DNA from: Sedimentisphaerales bacterium
GTDB taxonomy: Bacteria > Planctomycetota > Phycisphaerae > Sedimentisphaerales > Anaerobacaceae
DNA length: 64,000 nucleotides
Assembly (NCBI GenBank): GCA_016932835.1
Contig: JAFGCD010000020.1
Span: 1-64,000 of the forward strand
Reading direction: 5' to 3'
A program made the translations under genes and the position numbers. Shown piece after piece: positions 35,647 to 44,868 of the stretch (positions are counted from its first letter, which is position 1; every line of letters starts with the position of its first letter). The notes under the pieces are model-generated. The model had not been told where the DNA came from and ran no database searches. It was given only the letters and a program-made list of their open reading frames with translations.

Positions 35647-37208
35647 ACCTTCTCTTTTCCTTCAAGTATCCACTCAGCGTCTTCCAGAAGCATTATCGCA
35701 GAGCTGAAATTCTTTTCCTTAATCCTGACCCTCGCTTCCAATAGAAGCGTATCGACTGTCGGCCTTATCTCATTGAGCCGGTGCGCCAGCTCTGCTGCCT
35801 TATCGAATTCACCGGCCTTATAGTAAGCCTCCCCGGCCAGCGCCTTTATCCATACCTCATTGCCGTACTCTGCGACGATCCGCTCGAACATCCGCGCCGA
35901 ATCAGCCCACTTCCCCTCCTTCGCCGCCGATTTGGTTTGGCACAGTAATTGGTCGAATTGAAACGGTATCTCTCCAGGATGCACGCGACGCAAAGCAATG
36001 CCGTAAGCGGCCAGTGACTCCCGAACAGGCATATCCGCAAAGCGCCGCCGGGCCTCTCGAAGATTCTCAGTCCTCAATACAGCCCCCCACGCCTCCTGCG
36101 TCGAATCTTCGAGTTCGAAGCCTTCTCCGCTTCGCCCGCTGTTAATCAGCGCATACAACGAGTCTTCGAGCCAGAATTCCCTTATAGCCAGCCCGTCCGG
36201 AACCACCGCTGCATACTCCCCCCCGCACCTCGCCAGCGCCGCATCCACGAGACCTGCCTCGGTTGCCCCCTCCGCAACCGGCACTACGACAATATTGGGC
36301 ATGCTCGTATCCAGCCTTTCGCAATCACCCTGCGAAAGAGGCAGGTACAACTCGTAAGGATAGAACGTGTGACGCCAGATCGAAGCTACCTTGCTCCCCG
36401 ACTCCCGGTTCAAATGCCTCGTAACGAAAATGATCGACACATCCTCAATCTTCGACCAAGGCTTCGCCGGCCTCGTCGTCCGAATGGCCATCACATTGCG
36501 AAGGTATTCGTTCTCATCCTGCCGACGACGCACCGAAACCCTGTCGCTCTCCCCCACAGAACTGTAGTATTCACCCGTAATTGTCGGCACGTGATAGAAA
36601 TCCGTAAAGAAGCACAGCCTTCGCGTCAAATCCCAGTCTATCAGGACATTAAGCTCTTCGTTGTAAGGACCGGCCTTCGCAAGAAGATCCCGACGGTGCA
36701 TCAGGCTAACGTGAAGCGTATGATTGAAATACAGCATCACGAATCGCTCGAAATCCCTGCTAACCTCAACAACCTTGCTCAGAACCTCCCTGACCCCGTC
36801 CTCTTTGACTCGGCAGTATGTCCTGTAAAGGTCGCTGTAGGCAGCACCGCATTCGGTTTCATTCTCAAGGGCGTTGACCAGAGTCCGAACATGATTACGG
36901 TAGTACAAATCGTCGTTGCCGAGATAGCAGATGTATTTCCCCTCGGCGCGGGACAGCCCTTCGTTAAGCGTAAACGGTATCCCTCGATTCTCGCTCCTGT
37001 CGATCAAAACGATTCGCGAATCTCCGAAAGACTCCACAACATCCCTGATCTCCTCCCCGCCGTCCCTGCACACGAGTATTTCGAGATTGTCGTAATCCTG
37101 ACGAACAACACTCGCTATTGCCGCACGCAAATACTCCCGCCGGTTATAACTCGGTATTAACACATTGACAAGCGGGCCCGATTCTGCGTCAAAGTTCTCA
37201 ACTGTCAT
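35637..37208 (-). CDS. GT2 glycosyltransferase with C-terminal TPR
   Basis: 523 aa. Canonical GT2 domain at about 10-250: VNVLIPSYNRREYLRAAIAS, YICYLGNDDLYY and LIDWDLTRRL. A middle part (250-400) looks like a degenerate second sugar-transferase fold. The last 110 residues have TPR-type helices (FERIVAEYGNEVWIKALAGE, YKAGEFDKAAELAHRL). Cytoplasmic. Sugar and acceptor are unknown. Confidence 0.8.
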   Translation of the reverse strand: MTVENFDAESGPLVNVLIPSYNRREYLRAAIASVVRQDYDNLEILVCRDGGEEIRDVVESFGDSRIVLIDRSENRGIPFTLNEGLSRAEGKYICYLGNDDLYYRNHVRTLVNALENETECGAAYSDLYRTYCRVKEDGVREVLSKVVEVSRDFERFVMLYFNHTLHVSLMHRRDLLAKAGPYNEELNVLIDWDLTRRLCFFTDFYHVPTITGEYYSSVGESDRVSVRRRQDENEYLRNVMAIRTTRPAKPWSKIEDVSIIFVTRHLNRESGSKVASIWRHTFYPYELYLPLSQGDCERLDTSMPNIVVVPVAEGATEAGLVDAALARCGGEYAAVVPDGLAIREFWLEDSLYALINSGRSGEGFELEDSTQEAWGAVLRTENLREARRRFADMPVRESLAAYGIALRRVHPGEIPFQFDQLLCQTKSAAKEGKWADSARMFERIVAEYGNEVWIKALAGEAYYKAGEFDKAAELAHRLNEIRPTVDTLLLEARVRIKEKNFSSAIMLLEDAEWILEGKEKVWT

Positions 37209-37234
37209 AGTTTTGCCACGTGTAAGTCTGTCTG

Positions 37235-38740
37235 TTAACGCTGCTCAACAGGTGCACACTGTCTTACCCCGCCGCTCGGTAAAACACTGCTTTGCTCACC
37301 CTCCCCGACGCCGCATTCTCCGGCTTCGGCATCCCCTTCGCTGTTTATCTCGGCCTCCAAATCGCTGAAAATAGCGTTGATGCGGCGCAACTGCCGTGCC
37401 AGCGAATATCGCGATTCCACGAATTCCCGGTATCGCCGAGGCTCATAACGCTCGCTAAGAACTTGATCGCAGAATTCCTCCGAGATATTGAACAGAAATT
37501 CCGACGGGAGCATCTGACCGGCCCCTAAAAAATTGTGGACTACCGGCTTGAGCCCGCAGGCCATCCCTTCCAGAATACCTACGGGATGACCCTCGCAAAT
37601 CGACGTCGAGACTATGTAGTGCTTGTCACCCAGCCAATCGGCAACATCGCTCTGCCAGCCGTCGAAGAATACCGCATCACCCAAACCAAGAACATCGACC
37701 ATCTTGCGCAGATACTGTTCCAGCACCTCGTCCTGAAAAGCGCCCCCGAAAAACAGCCGATACTCGCCGTCCATGTAATGAAGCTTCTGCATGCACTGCA
37801 GCATCAGCATCGGGTTCTTAACCAGCCTAAGGTTGCCGAGGAAAGCGATATTCTTGCCCCGGGGCTTCTCGACGAACGGAAATTTCTTGAGATTCACCCC
37901 GTTGGGCACTATTGAAATGGAAGTCTGGCTCTCCAGACCGGCAGCCCGGCCCCGAAGCGTTGCCAGCGTTACCGGATTCCCAACTGTAACCAGAATATCT
38001 ATGTTCCGCCAATTCACCTCCGCAGGCCACCGCTCATAAGCCTCATACCGGTGAAGACGAACAATATTCCGGCACACCTTCGGCTTCTTTGAGGCTGCCA
38101 CGGCAAGATTCGTGCACCATTCGAACCACGAAATGTCGCTCCACTGCATCAGTTCATACAGCTCGTCCTCCGTCTGCCCCTCAAATACGCGAACCTCGAA
38201 ACGGCGTTCCGCAAACTCGATGATCTCCCGCAGAAATGTCATCCCGTCACCCCCGCAGAAAAAAGCTATCCTCGGCCTTTTAGACCGAATCACCTGCACT
38301 ATCGGAGTAAGGACTTCCTGTCCAGGAGAAAAACTCAGAGAGCGAAGCAGCATCTCAAGCGCATTAGCCTTGTCGTTCTGCTGAAGGAAAACATTGGCGG
38401 TCCTGTTCAAAACGTCCGCACTCAATACCCCAATCTGCTCCATATCGTCGAAAAGATACATCGCCTCTTTTGCCCTGCCCCCTGCGATATACGCTTCCGA
38501 TAGATTCCAGAGTATCTCGCCGCTGTCCGACTTCAACGTTTTGGCCTTGATGAAATGCTCGATGGCCTCATCGGTTCGGCCGAGACAATGAAGTATCGCA
38601 CCTGTATCATTAAGCGCCTCGGCATCGTTAGGAGACATCCCGAGATGAAGGCGGATATGCTCGAGAGCTTCCTGGTGTCTGCCGGCCTCGGCCAATTCCA
38701 GGCCCCTGCGGTAATGATCTGACTTGATATGGCTCGTCAT
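37235..38740 (-). CDS. TPR - GT4 glycosyltransferase fusion
   Basis: 501 aa from the ATG at 38740 (GGAG 9 nt upstream). A longer frame opening at 38845 starts inside the sigma-54 element and is not credible. Residues 1-130 are TPRs (LELAEAGRHQEALEHIRLHL, LNDTGAILHCLGRTDEAIEH). About 155-470 is a GT-B fold with KNIAFLGNLRLVKNPMLMLQ and STSICEGHPVGILEGMACGL (E-x7-E donor site). The arrangement resembles TPR-bearing protein glycosyltransferases, where repeats bind the protein acceptor. First gene of the island's apparent operon. Confidence 0.82.
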   Translation of the reverse strand: MTSHIKSDHYRRGLELAEAGRHQEALEHIRLHLGMSPNDAEALNDTGAILHCLGRTDEAIEHFIKAKTLKSDSGEILWNLSEAYIAGGRAKEAMYLFDDMEQIGVLSADVLNRTANVFLQQNDKANALEMLLRSLSFSPGQEVLTPIVQVIRSKRPRIAFFCGGDGMTFLREIIEFAERRFEVRVFEGQTEDELYELMQWSDISWFEWCTNLAVAASKKPKVCRNIVRLHRYEAYERWPAEVNWRNIDILVTVGNPVTLATLRGRAAGLESQTSISIVPNGVNLKKFPFVEKPRGKNIAFLGNLRLVKNPMLMLQCMQKLHYMDGEYRLFFGGAFQDEVLEQYLRKMVDVLGLGDAVFFDGWQSDVADWLGDKHYIVSTSICEGHPVGILEGMACGLKPVVHNFLGAGQMLPSEFLFNISEEFCDQVLSERYEPRRYREFVESRYSLARQLRRINAIFSDLEAEINSEGDAEAGECGVGEGEQSSVLPSGGVRQCAPVEQR

Positions 38741-38828
38741 GACTATTGCTCCATGCTTAATTGACAATTCAGGCCAAATGGACAATGCCCGGCAGAGTCC
38801 ATCTGCGCCGACGCTTGCATATTCAATA

Positions 38829-38844
38829 CACAAATCCCGTGCCA
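38829..38844 (-). promoter_or_regulatory. Near-consensus sigma-54 promoter of the glycan island
   Basis: On the minus strand: TGGCACG-GGAT-TTGTG. The -24 box is perfect and the spacing right, but the -12 dinucleotide is GT rather than GC. Start expected near 38818, about 78 nt before the first island gene. The weakened -12 could mean a lower or more activator-dependent output, or chance. Confidence 0.5.
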
Positions 38845-39003
38845 TCCCACAATATCACGGTTTATTCGCTGTAAAACAGGGCTGGTCCGCTTGGATGTGT
38901 ATAAATATCAAACACTTATGCTGCTAAGCCGTCATTTTCGATTCACCCATCCACACCCCTGAGAATCCGGGCAATTAGCCCCCCCGTTGCCTGCCCCCAA
39001 TGT

Positions 39004-40188
39004 CTATACGATGAAGTCCAGCAGCGACATAGACATGATCTTACCCGCAACCGACAGAGACATCTGGTAAAGAACCTCACGACGAGATATATCGATGGCA
39101 ACTTGGGCAATATCGGCCTCCTGCAGCATCGTGGTCTCGTCCTCCGTACCGAACTTGATATTCTCAACAGTACCCTTAAGGTCCTCGAGGAAACCTATTT
39201 GGGAACCCAGGGAAACCGATTTCTCTGTGAGAAAGCTCCTGACTTCTTCAACAGATTCGATGGAGTTGTTCCGAATCTCCTGCAACTGGGCATCAGAAAG
39301 CCCTCTGTCGTTATTGAGAATGTCACGGATGTTGATAAGAGTACTGAAAATATCGTACGTTCCGGGCACTCGAACCATATCCACCCCAGTTGAAGATATC
39401 CCGGTCGTATCGACATACAGCACCCGCCCCGTTCGCGAATCCGTAACAGCAAGATTGGTATCGGTCCCGTCCGTATTGAACGTCGTCAGGCCGTCATCGA
39501 TAGACAGATCGTAATTGCCCGAAGAACCGGTAACAGTCAGCCAGACATCCCCCTTCACACTGGATGTTCCCGTCCCAGCCGCTGCGCCGGTGTCCCCAAA
39601 AAACTCGCAGGCGCCCCGGCTGTCCGACCGGAATATCTCGTCGCCTACCCGAAAGGCCGACGACTCAACACCAGAAGCCACCTCGATCTGGCGATTATCA
39701 TAACTGCCCTGATAACTGACGCTCGTAATCTTACCGTCCGTGCGCTGCACCGAATAAGGAGCCGAACTCGTACTGCCCCCGCCAAAAAGGTATTCGTTCA
39801 TGTGCTGAGTATTAGCCAGAGAAACCATCTGTTCAAGAGTATTGTCGATCCCCTCGGCGATCCGCTCTCGACCCTCCTGGCCGTAAACGCCGCTCGAAAT
39901 CTGTGTCAGTTGAACTTTCGCATCAGCGAACGCAGATATCATATCCTCCACTATAGTCATCGATATCTCCAGAGTGCTGACCGCCTGAGATATGTTGTCC
40001 ATATAGTTCGCCAAAGACCGCTGCTGAGAGTTGAGACCGAGAACTCGATAAGCCGTCGAGGGATCGTCGGATGTCCGATTGACCCGTGAACCCGTCGAAG
40101 CCTGCTCCTGAAGCTTCGAAAGAGCATCCGTGTGCAAACGCAACGCGTAACTCAAATCATTGTAGATATTGTTGACGGTGCCGCTCAT
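39004..40188 (-). CDS. flgL: Hook-filament junction protein FlgL
   Basis: 394 aa. Flagellin-like N-terminal helix region (YNDLSYALRLHTDALSKLQE, ASTGSRVNRTSDDPSTAYRV), a variable Gly/Thr/Ser-rich middle, and the C-terminal helix (VAIDISRREVLYQMSLSVAG) that pairs with it. Position after flgK identifies it as HAP3 rather than flagellin. Last gene of the hook operon. The gap to the glycan island is 263 bp. Confidence 0.92.
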   Translation of the reverse strand: MSGTVNNIYNDLSYALRLHTDALSKLQEQASTGSRVNRTSDDPSTAYRVLGLNSQQRSLANYMDNISQAVSTLEISMTIVEDMISAFADAKVQLTQISSGVYGQEGRERIAEGIDNTLEQMVSLANTQHMNEYLFGGGSTSSAPYSVQRTDGKITSVSYQGSYDNRQIEVASGVESSAFRVGDEIFRSDSRGACEFFGDTGAAAGTGTSSVKGDVWLTVTGSSGNYDLSIDDGLTTFNTDGTDTNLAVTDSRTGRVLYVDTTGISSTGVDMVRVPGTYDIFSTLINIRDILNNDRGLSDAQLQEIRNNSIESVEEVRSFLTEKSVSLGSQIGFLEDLKGTVENIKFGTEDETTMLQEADIAQVAIDISRREVLYQMSLSVAGKIMSMSLLDFIV

Positions 40189-40214
40189 TTCGCCCTCGAC
40201 AATTCATTAAGACC

Positions 40215-42176
40215 TTACAGCAAATCCATCAGGCTTGTCATCGAAACCTGAACAGTATTCATATACTTGGCCATCGCCTGAAACATCTGCTCGTAAACCA
40301 ACAGCTCTGCAGCCTCTTCGTTTATATCAACCCCGCTGGCCTCACTCTGACGACCGGCCAGATTCTGAACCATCTGCTTGACGTTGTCCTGGCTGATCTC
40401 TCTCATGGAAATCTTCTGCCCTATACCCGTGACGACCTTCCGATAGAACTCCCCGCAAGTCAGTGACGTCAGATCGCTGACAGCCTGGTCTTTAACCCCC
40501 GCCATCCGTATCGCGTTCCTGTTGTCTTCCATCTCGGCGCCAAGAGCGACCGCTAATCTGCCCGGCGAAGCCGATATATCCGAGCAGACCGCCATATCCA
40601 CGGCGCCGCTGCCCGAAAGAAACGTGTTGATCCCGATCGCCGCCAGAACCCTGGATGTATCGGTGTTGCCGAAAGCATCCACGGAAAACGTCTCACCGGC
40701 GTTCATGTCCCCTGTGCCAAGCGCGATCCTGATGCCGTTGCCGACCTCAAGCTTGTCCCCCGCAGCATAGCCCGAGCCTACGTTCAATGTCGCCACCGTA
40801 CTGCCCCCGCTGTCCGTTGCGACTAATTGAAGAGTCCCGTTCCCCACGGAACCCGTACCCGATACTGTAAAAGTAAACGTATCATTCGATGTGCCCGTAT
40901 ATATCCCTGATACCGAAACAGCCGGCGCAGACCCTGTCAGCGTGCTTGCCGTCGGCGACGAGAGAACAGAAGGCAGAAAATCGAATGTGTAGCCCGAATC
41001 CGCCGAAATGCTCAAGCGCGATGAGGCCACAGAAGCGCTCAGGCCTGTAATCGCGGAAATATCCGACGCTATACTCGTCAGCGAATCGGCCGAGCGGTCA
41101 ATCGTAATCGCGCTGCGGGTGACCGCACCGCTGTTGCTGTTCGTCACCCGTATGTAAATCGTACCATCGACGACGCTCGAAACCATATCGCTCAGATCCT
41201 CGCTCTCCATCCGCCGGCCCGTCAAGCCGGTGAAAGACCCCGCAGAACCTACGCCCTGAACGTGAAGCTTGTTGATTTCTTGTATTATCGCCGTCGCCAG
41301 AGAATCAAGATCAGCCTGAAGATCGGATACGTGTTCGTTTCGCAGAGAAAGTAATCCGCCGATCTGCCCACCTGAAATCCGCGTCGTATAGTTCGAAGCC
41401 CCGGCGACCGAAATACCTAATTCCCCGCTCGAATCCAGACCCGCCTCGATCCCAAGATTCGTAGTGCCCATCACAACCGGAATGCCAGCACAAACAACAT
41501 CGACAACGCCGTAAGGACGAGACTGGGTCTCGATTGATGCCAGTTCAGCCAGGTCGGATATCAGTTTGTCACGCTGATCGCGCAGATTGTTCGCCTGCCC
41601 CCCGCCCACTTCCGTCTGCTGAATCCTGCCGTTGAGTTCGGCAATCTGAGCCGTCAAAGCGTTAACTGATTCCACTGTATTGACCGTTTCAAGCCTGAGC
41701 TGGTCCTCGAGTGTGCTCAGAAAGCTGCCCATAGTCCTGAACTGGCTCGTCATGGCGCTGGCATCGCTCACCGCTTGATTCTGCCACACCGCATCTCCGG
41801 GATGAGCCGAAAGATCCTGAAGTGAATTGAAAAATTTGTCTATCGCGGCGTTAAGCCCCCCCTCTTCCGAAGAAAGCTCGCCGAGAGCGCTTTCTATCGT
41901 TCGGAGAGTTGCCAGTTCACGATCAACCTGCTCCGAAAGCGACCCCTGACGAAGAATCTCTTTCTCCAGCAGATTATCGATTATCCGCCGGACACCGTCG
42001 ATATCCACACCCGTCCCGAAAAGAAAAGCTCCTTCACGAGACGGTATGTCGGGACTCAGCTCGATTCGCTGCCGATGGTAACCTTCGGTCGCGGCATTGG
42101 CGATGTTGTTGCCTATCACATCCAGTGCCCGCTCGGCTGCGTTAAGACCGCTGATACCTATCGAGTAATTAGACAT
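40215..42176 (-). CDS. flgK: Hook-filament junction protein FlgK
   Basis: 653 aa. N-terminal rod/hook motif (ISGLNAAERALDVIGNNIAN) followed by the TEGYHRQRIEL block, a long coiled-coil and beta-domain middle, and the C-terminal helix NEEAAELLVYEQMFQAMAKY typical of FlgK. Exported by the flagellar apparatus, presumably helped by the FlgN-like protein encoded just upstream. Confidence 0.94.
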   Translation of the reverse strand: MSNYSIGISGLNAAERALDVIGNNIANAATEGYHRQRIELSPDIPSREGAFLFGTGVDIDGVRRIIDNLLEKEILRQGSLSEQVDRELATLRTIESALGELSSEEGGLNAAIDKFFNSLQDLSAHPGDAVWQNQAVSDASAMTSQFRTMGSFLSTLEDQLRLETVNTVESVNALTAQIAELNGRIQQTEVGGGQANNLRDQRDKLISDLAELASIETQSRPYGVVDVVCAGIPVVMGTTNLGIEAGLDSSGELGISVAGASNYTTRISGGQIGGLLSLRNEHVSDLQADLDSLATAIIQEINKLHVQGVGSAGSFTGLTGRRMESEDLSDMVSSVVDGTIYIRVTNSNSGAVTRSAITIDRSADSLTSIASDISAITGLSASVASSRLSISADSGYTFDFLPSVLSSPTASTLTGSAPAVSVSGIYTGTSNDTFTFTVSGTGSVGNGTLQLVATDSGGSTVATLNVGSGYAAGDKLEVGNGIRIALGTGDMNAGETFSVDAFGNTDTSRVLAAIGINTFLSGSGAVDMAVCSDISASPGRLAVALGAEMEDNRNAIRMAGVKDQAVSDLTSLTCGEFYRKVVTGIGQKISMREISQDNVKQMVQNLAGRQSEASGVDINEEAAELLVYEQMFQAMAKYMNTVQVSMTSLMDLL

Positions 42177-42205
42177 TATTCAATCCCGGCAAAAAAGCAG
42201 CTCAA

Positions 42206-42727
42206 TCACAACTGCATACTGACAAAAACAGAATCCCCCTCGACTCTCCTGGCCCCGTCCGAACTGTATGTTATCGTACCGGCCCGACCGAAATGCAGAA
42301 TCTCTCGCAACAGCACGCTGTTGAATCGAGCACAGTCGGAAAGAAGAGCAGCCGTCCTCGCGTATTCCCGCTTGAGCTGCGATGTCAGCGATTTCAATTT
42401 CGCCTTCCTGCGGCAAACCTCGATCCTGAGATCGCCGTGCACCCCAGCTTCAAGCCGGGACAGAGTAATTTCTTTGACGCTGCAGTCCATCAGCCCGGCG
42501 AACGCCCTCCGTAGAGATTGTCTCTTAGATTCGTTAACTGAATAGGCCCTCGATTCACTGCGAATAGCATCGAGAACCCGTCCAAGACCAGCTTGATCGC
42601 GCTTGACCACCAGCGCTCGTATCTCGTCGAGCCGGACCAGACTCTCCCGAACATAACGAATATCCTCGTCCAGAACCGACAGCAGTGCTCCGACGTTGTC
42701 TTCCATTTCAACGGTCATAGATTTCAT
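42206..42727 (-). CDS. flgN: Flagellar export chaperone FlgN-like
   Basis: 173 aa, all-helical, starting with a Leu/Glu-rich helix (MEDNVGALLSVLDEDIRYVR) and further long helices (EVCRRKAKLKSLTSQLKREY). Matches FlgN in length and in its place directly upstream of flgK, whose product FlgN carries to the export gate. The family is poorly conserved, so context carries much of the weight. GGTAGGAA lies before the ATG. Confidence 0.75.
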   Translation of the reverse strand: MKSMTVEMEDNVGALLSVLDEDIRYVRESLVRLDEIRALVVKRDQAGLGRVLDAIRSESRAYSVNESKRQSLRRAFAGLMDCSVKEITLSRLEAGVHGDLRIEVCRRKAKLKSLTSQLKREYARTAALLSDCARFNSVLLREILHFGRAGTITYSSDGARRVEGDSVFVSMQL

Positions 42728-42733
42728 AAATTC

Positions 42734-43072
42734 CTACCCTGCCGAGTCAACAGTGCTCGACTCAGCCAATTTGCCCGAAAGAGACTCATATATACCCTTC
42801 CACAATCCGAAACCGCCGTTCTCGCCGATGTGACGTCCGAGATACATCGAAAATATACTGTGCACCTGTTTGTTCGTCGGATCCTTCTCTAATCCCCAGT
42901 CCCCGATAGTACTCTCCATCGCATCCAGCAGCTTCGTGATTAATACCGATTCGAAATCCTTTGCAGCCTGTATCTGCTTCGCGTCCGAGCCGGCATCAAC
43001 ATTAACCCCGACCCCAAGAACGCTCGGCATCTCAACTGCTTCGGTAAGTAACGACCCTGCGGGGCTTTCCAT
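42734..43072 (-). CDS. flgJ: Rod-binding protein, FlgJ N-domain
   Basis: 112 aa. Contains the rod-binding domain of FlgJ (AAKDFESVLITKLLDAMEST, then SIFSMYLGRHIGENGGFGL), and lacks the muramidase domain found in enterobacterial FlgJ. Rod cap function is expected, with another enzyme opening the cell wall. TAGGAG 8 nt before the ATG. It lies between flgI and flgN. Confidence 0.88.
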   Translation of the reverse strand: MESPAGSLLTEAVEMPSVLGVGVNVDAGSDAKQIQAAKDFESVLITKLLDAMESTIGDWGLEKDPTNKQVHSIFSMYLGRHIGENGGFGLWKGIYESLSGKLAESSTVDSAG

Positions 43073-43082
43073 AAATCCGCTC

Positions 43083-44189
43083 CTACATTATCTCTAATTT
43101 CGCCTGCAGAGCCCCCGCCTTACGCAAGGCGTTGAATATCGCTATCAGATCACGGGGAGTAGCGCCTATAGCGTTAAGCGCCTTCGCCAGTTCCGCAACC
43201 GTAACCACACGAGGAACAGGCACCAGATAACCCTCCTTCTCCTCGATACCCATCAATGTCTCCGGCACCTTCTCCGTGGTGGCGCCTTCGCTGAACGCCG
43301 CTGTAGGCTGAGAAACCGTCTCCGTCTCCTTGATCTTAACTACAAGACCGCCCTGCGAAACAGCAACTTCAGATATCCCAACCTTCTCGCCCACAACAAT
43401 CGTACCCGTACGCTCGTTGATAACAACAATCGCAGGAACATCCACCTTGACGTCGGGTGTCATAATCTCGTCGATAAACGCCGCTATCCCCGTAGAAGCA
43501 ACATTCGAAGGTATTTTCACGCGGATTGTACCGGCATCGACAACCGATGCGGTCTCCGCAAACAACTGGTTGACGCAGACGCTTACACGCTCCGCTGTCG
43601 AGAAGTCGTTGTTCCTCAGATTCAGGTTGATGATACGCTCGTCGCCGATATTTTCGATAAAAGTCGCAATCTCTTCCTTCTCGACGATCGCGCCGCCGGG
43701 TATCCGGCCCACCGTCGGATGATTTTTCGTCACCGAAGCCTGTTTCCCAGACGCAGACCAGCCCCCGATAAATACCGCCCCGTGAGCCTCCGCATAAACC
43801 TGACCGTCAAGACCACGCAGCGGCGTCGGCAGAAGCATCGCACCCTGAAGGCTCTCGGCATCACCGATGGACGAAACGTCAACGTCGATTCGGCTGCCCT
43901 CACGAGCGAAAGGACCAAGCTCAGCAGTAACCATCACAACCGCAACATTCCCGCCGGTAAAATCGCTCGGCGAAAGAACAAGCCCGGAATTCCTGAATAT
44001 ATTCGTCAGAATCTGCTGAGACGCCAGTGTCTTGTCACCCGTATCCGCAAGACCGACAACCAAACCGATACCCGTAAGAGGATTGCTCCGAACGCCCTGA
44101 ATATCGGTAATGTCCTTTATGCGCTCGCAACGACCCAACCCCGCAATACCCAGCAAAACTGCCGAAAAAAATATCAACTGTCTTCTCAT
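43083..44189 (-). CDS. flgI: Flagellar P-ring protein FlgI
   Basis: Forms the periplasmic P ring around the rod. 368 aa from the ATG at 44189; a TTG seven codons earlier is less likely. Signal peptide at the N-terminus (LIFFSAVLLGIAGLGRC). The mature part starts ERIKDITDIQGVRSNPLTGI, a hallmark of FlgI, with GLVVGLADTGDK and the C-terminal IGATPRDLIAIFNALRKAGA. Located after flgH. Confidence 0.96.
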   Translation of the reverse strand: MRRQLIFFSAVLLGIAGLGRCERIKDITDIQGVRSNPLTGIGLVVGLADTGDKTLASQQILTNIFRNSGLVLSPSDFTGGNVAVVMVTAELGPFAREGSRIDVDVSSIGDAESLQGAMLLPTPLRGLDGQVYAEAHGAVFIGGWSASGKQASVTKNHPTVGRIPGGAIVEKEEIATFIENIGDERIINLNLRNNDFSTAERVSVCVNQLFAETASVVDAGTIRVKIPSNVASTGIAAFIDEIMTPDVKVDVPAIVVINERTGTIVVGEKVGISEVAVSQGGLVVKIKETETVSQPTAAFSEGATTEKVPETLMGIEEKEGYLVPVPRVVTVAELAKALNAIGATPRDLIAIFNALRKAGALQAKLEIM

Positions 44190-44239
44190 AGTATTTGCTC
44201 TTTCAAACAAAAACGTGACGCACTTACACGCAAATAAAC

Positions 44240-44857
44240 CTAAAAAGGCCAGATAATATCAAACAACCGCCCGAGCCAGCCCTGCCTGTTGTAAGGCTCC
44301 GCTACCCCTGAATTCTTCGTGACAACACGAAAATTCGCGATCTGTTCGCTTTTGACGGTATTACCGTACAAAATATCGCTCGGACGAACTATCCCGCTGA
44401 CTTCGATCGTCTGAATGTCACCGGCAATATTGCGGTCACGTACGCCCATAATAACAAGGTTGTTATTAGGAAGTATGTCAACAACAACAACTGAAATGCT
44501 GTCTTCGAAGCTCCGCTCGTCCTTGAAATCGGCCTTGCCTTTCAACTCGTTGCTCGAACTCGCAGACATATTGAAACCGGGAATGCTCGGCAGAATATGG
44601 TCGATCCCCAACTCGCCGTTAAAAGCTGCGGACCTGTCAGCCTCCTTCTTAAGGTCACGCTTGGCCTTGTTGTCAACTTTGCTGTCCTCGGTGATCTTAA
44701 CCGTCAGAATATCCCCTATCTGACGAGCTACGTCATCGGTGTATAGAATCCGCATGTTCTTATCTCGCTTCGCCCATATCGAGTCGCCGAAAACGCAGTC
44801 GCATAAACACAGCCCAACAAATAACAGAACAGATATCGATATTACTTTGCCTCTCAT
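44240..44857 (-). CDS. flgH: Flagellar L-ring protein FlgH
   Basis: Outer-membrane L-ring subunit, 205 aa. FlgH features include IGDILTVKITEDSKVDNKAK, NNNLVIMGVRD and IQTIEVSGIVRPSDI. The N-terminal export signal ends in LCLCDCVFGDS, with several cysteines but no clean lipobox (L-x-[GA]-C), so lipidation is doubtful. AAGGAG lies before the ATG. Adjacent to flgA and flgI. Confidence 0.93.
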   Translation of the reverse strand: MRGKVISISVLLFVGLCLCDCVFGDSIWAKRDKNMRILYTDDVARQIGDILTVKITEDSKVDNKAKRDLKKEADRSAAFNGELGIDHILPSIPGFNMSASSSNELKGKADFKDERSFEDSISVVVVDILPNNNLVIMGVRDRNIAGDIQTIEVSGIVRPSDILYGNTVKSEQIANFRVVTKNSGVAEPYNRQGWLGRLFDIIWPF

Positions 44858-44868
44858 TGTTGCTCCTT

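Noticed and set aside
38741-38845. Upstream start for the TPR-GT4 gene
   Set aside because: It begins in the sigma-54-like element; the ATG at 38740 has a good ribosome site.
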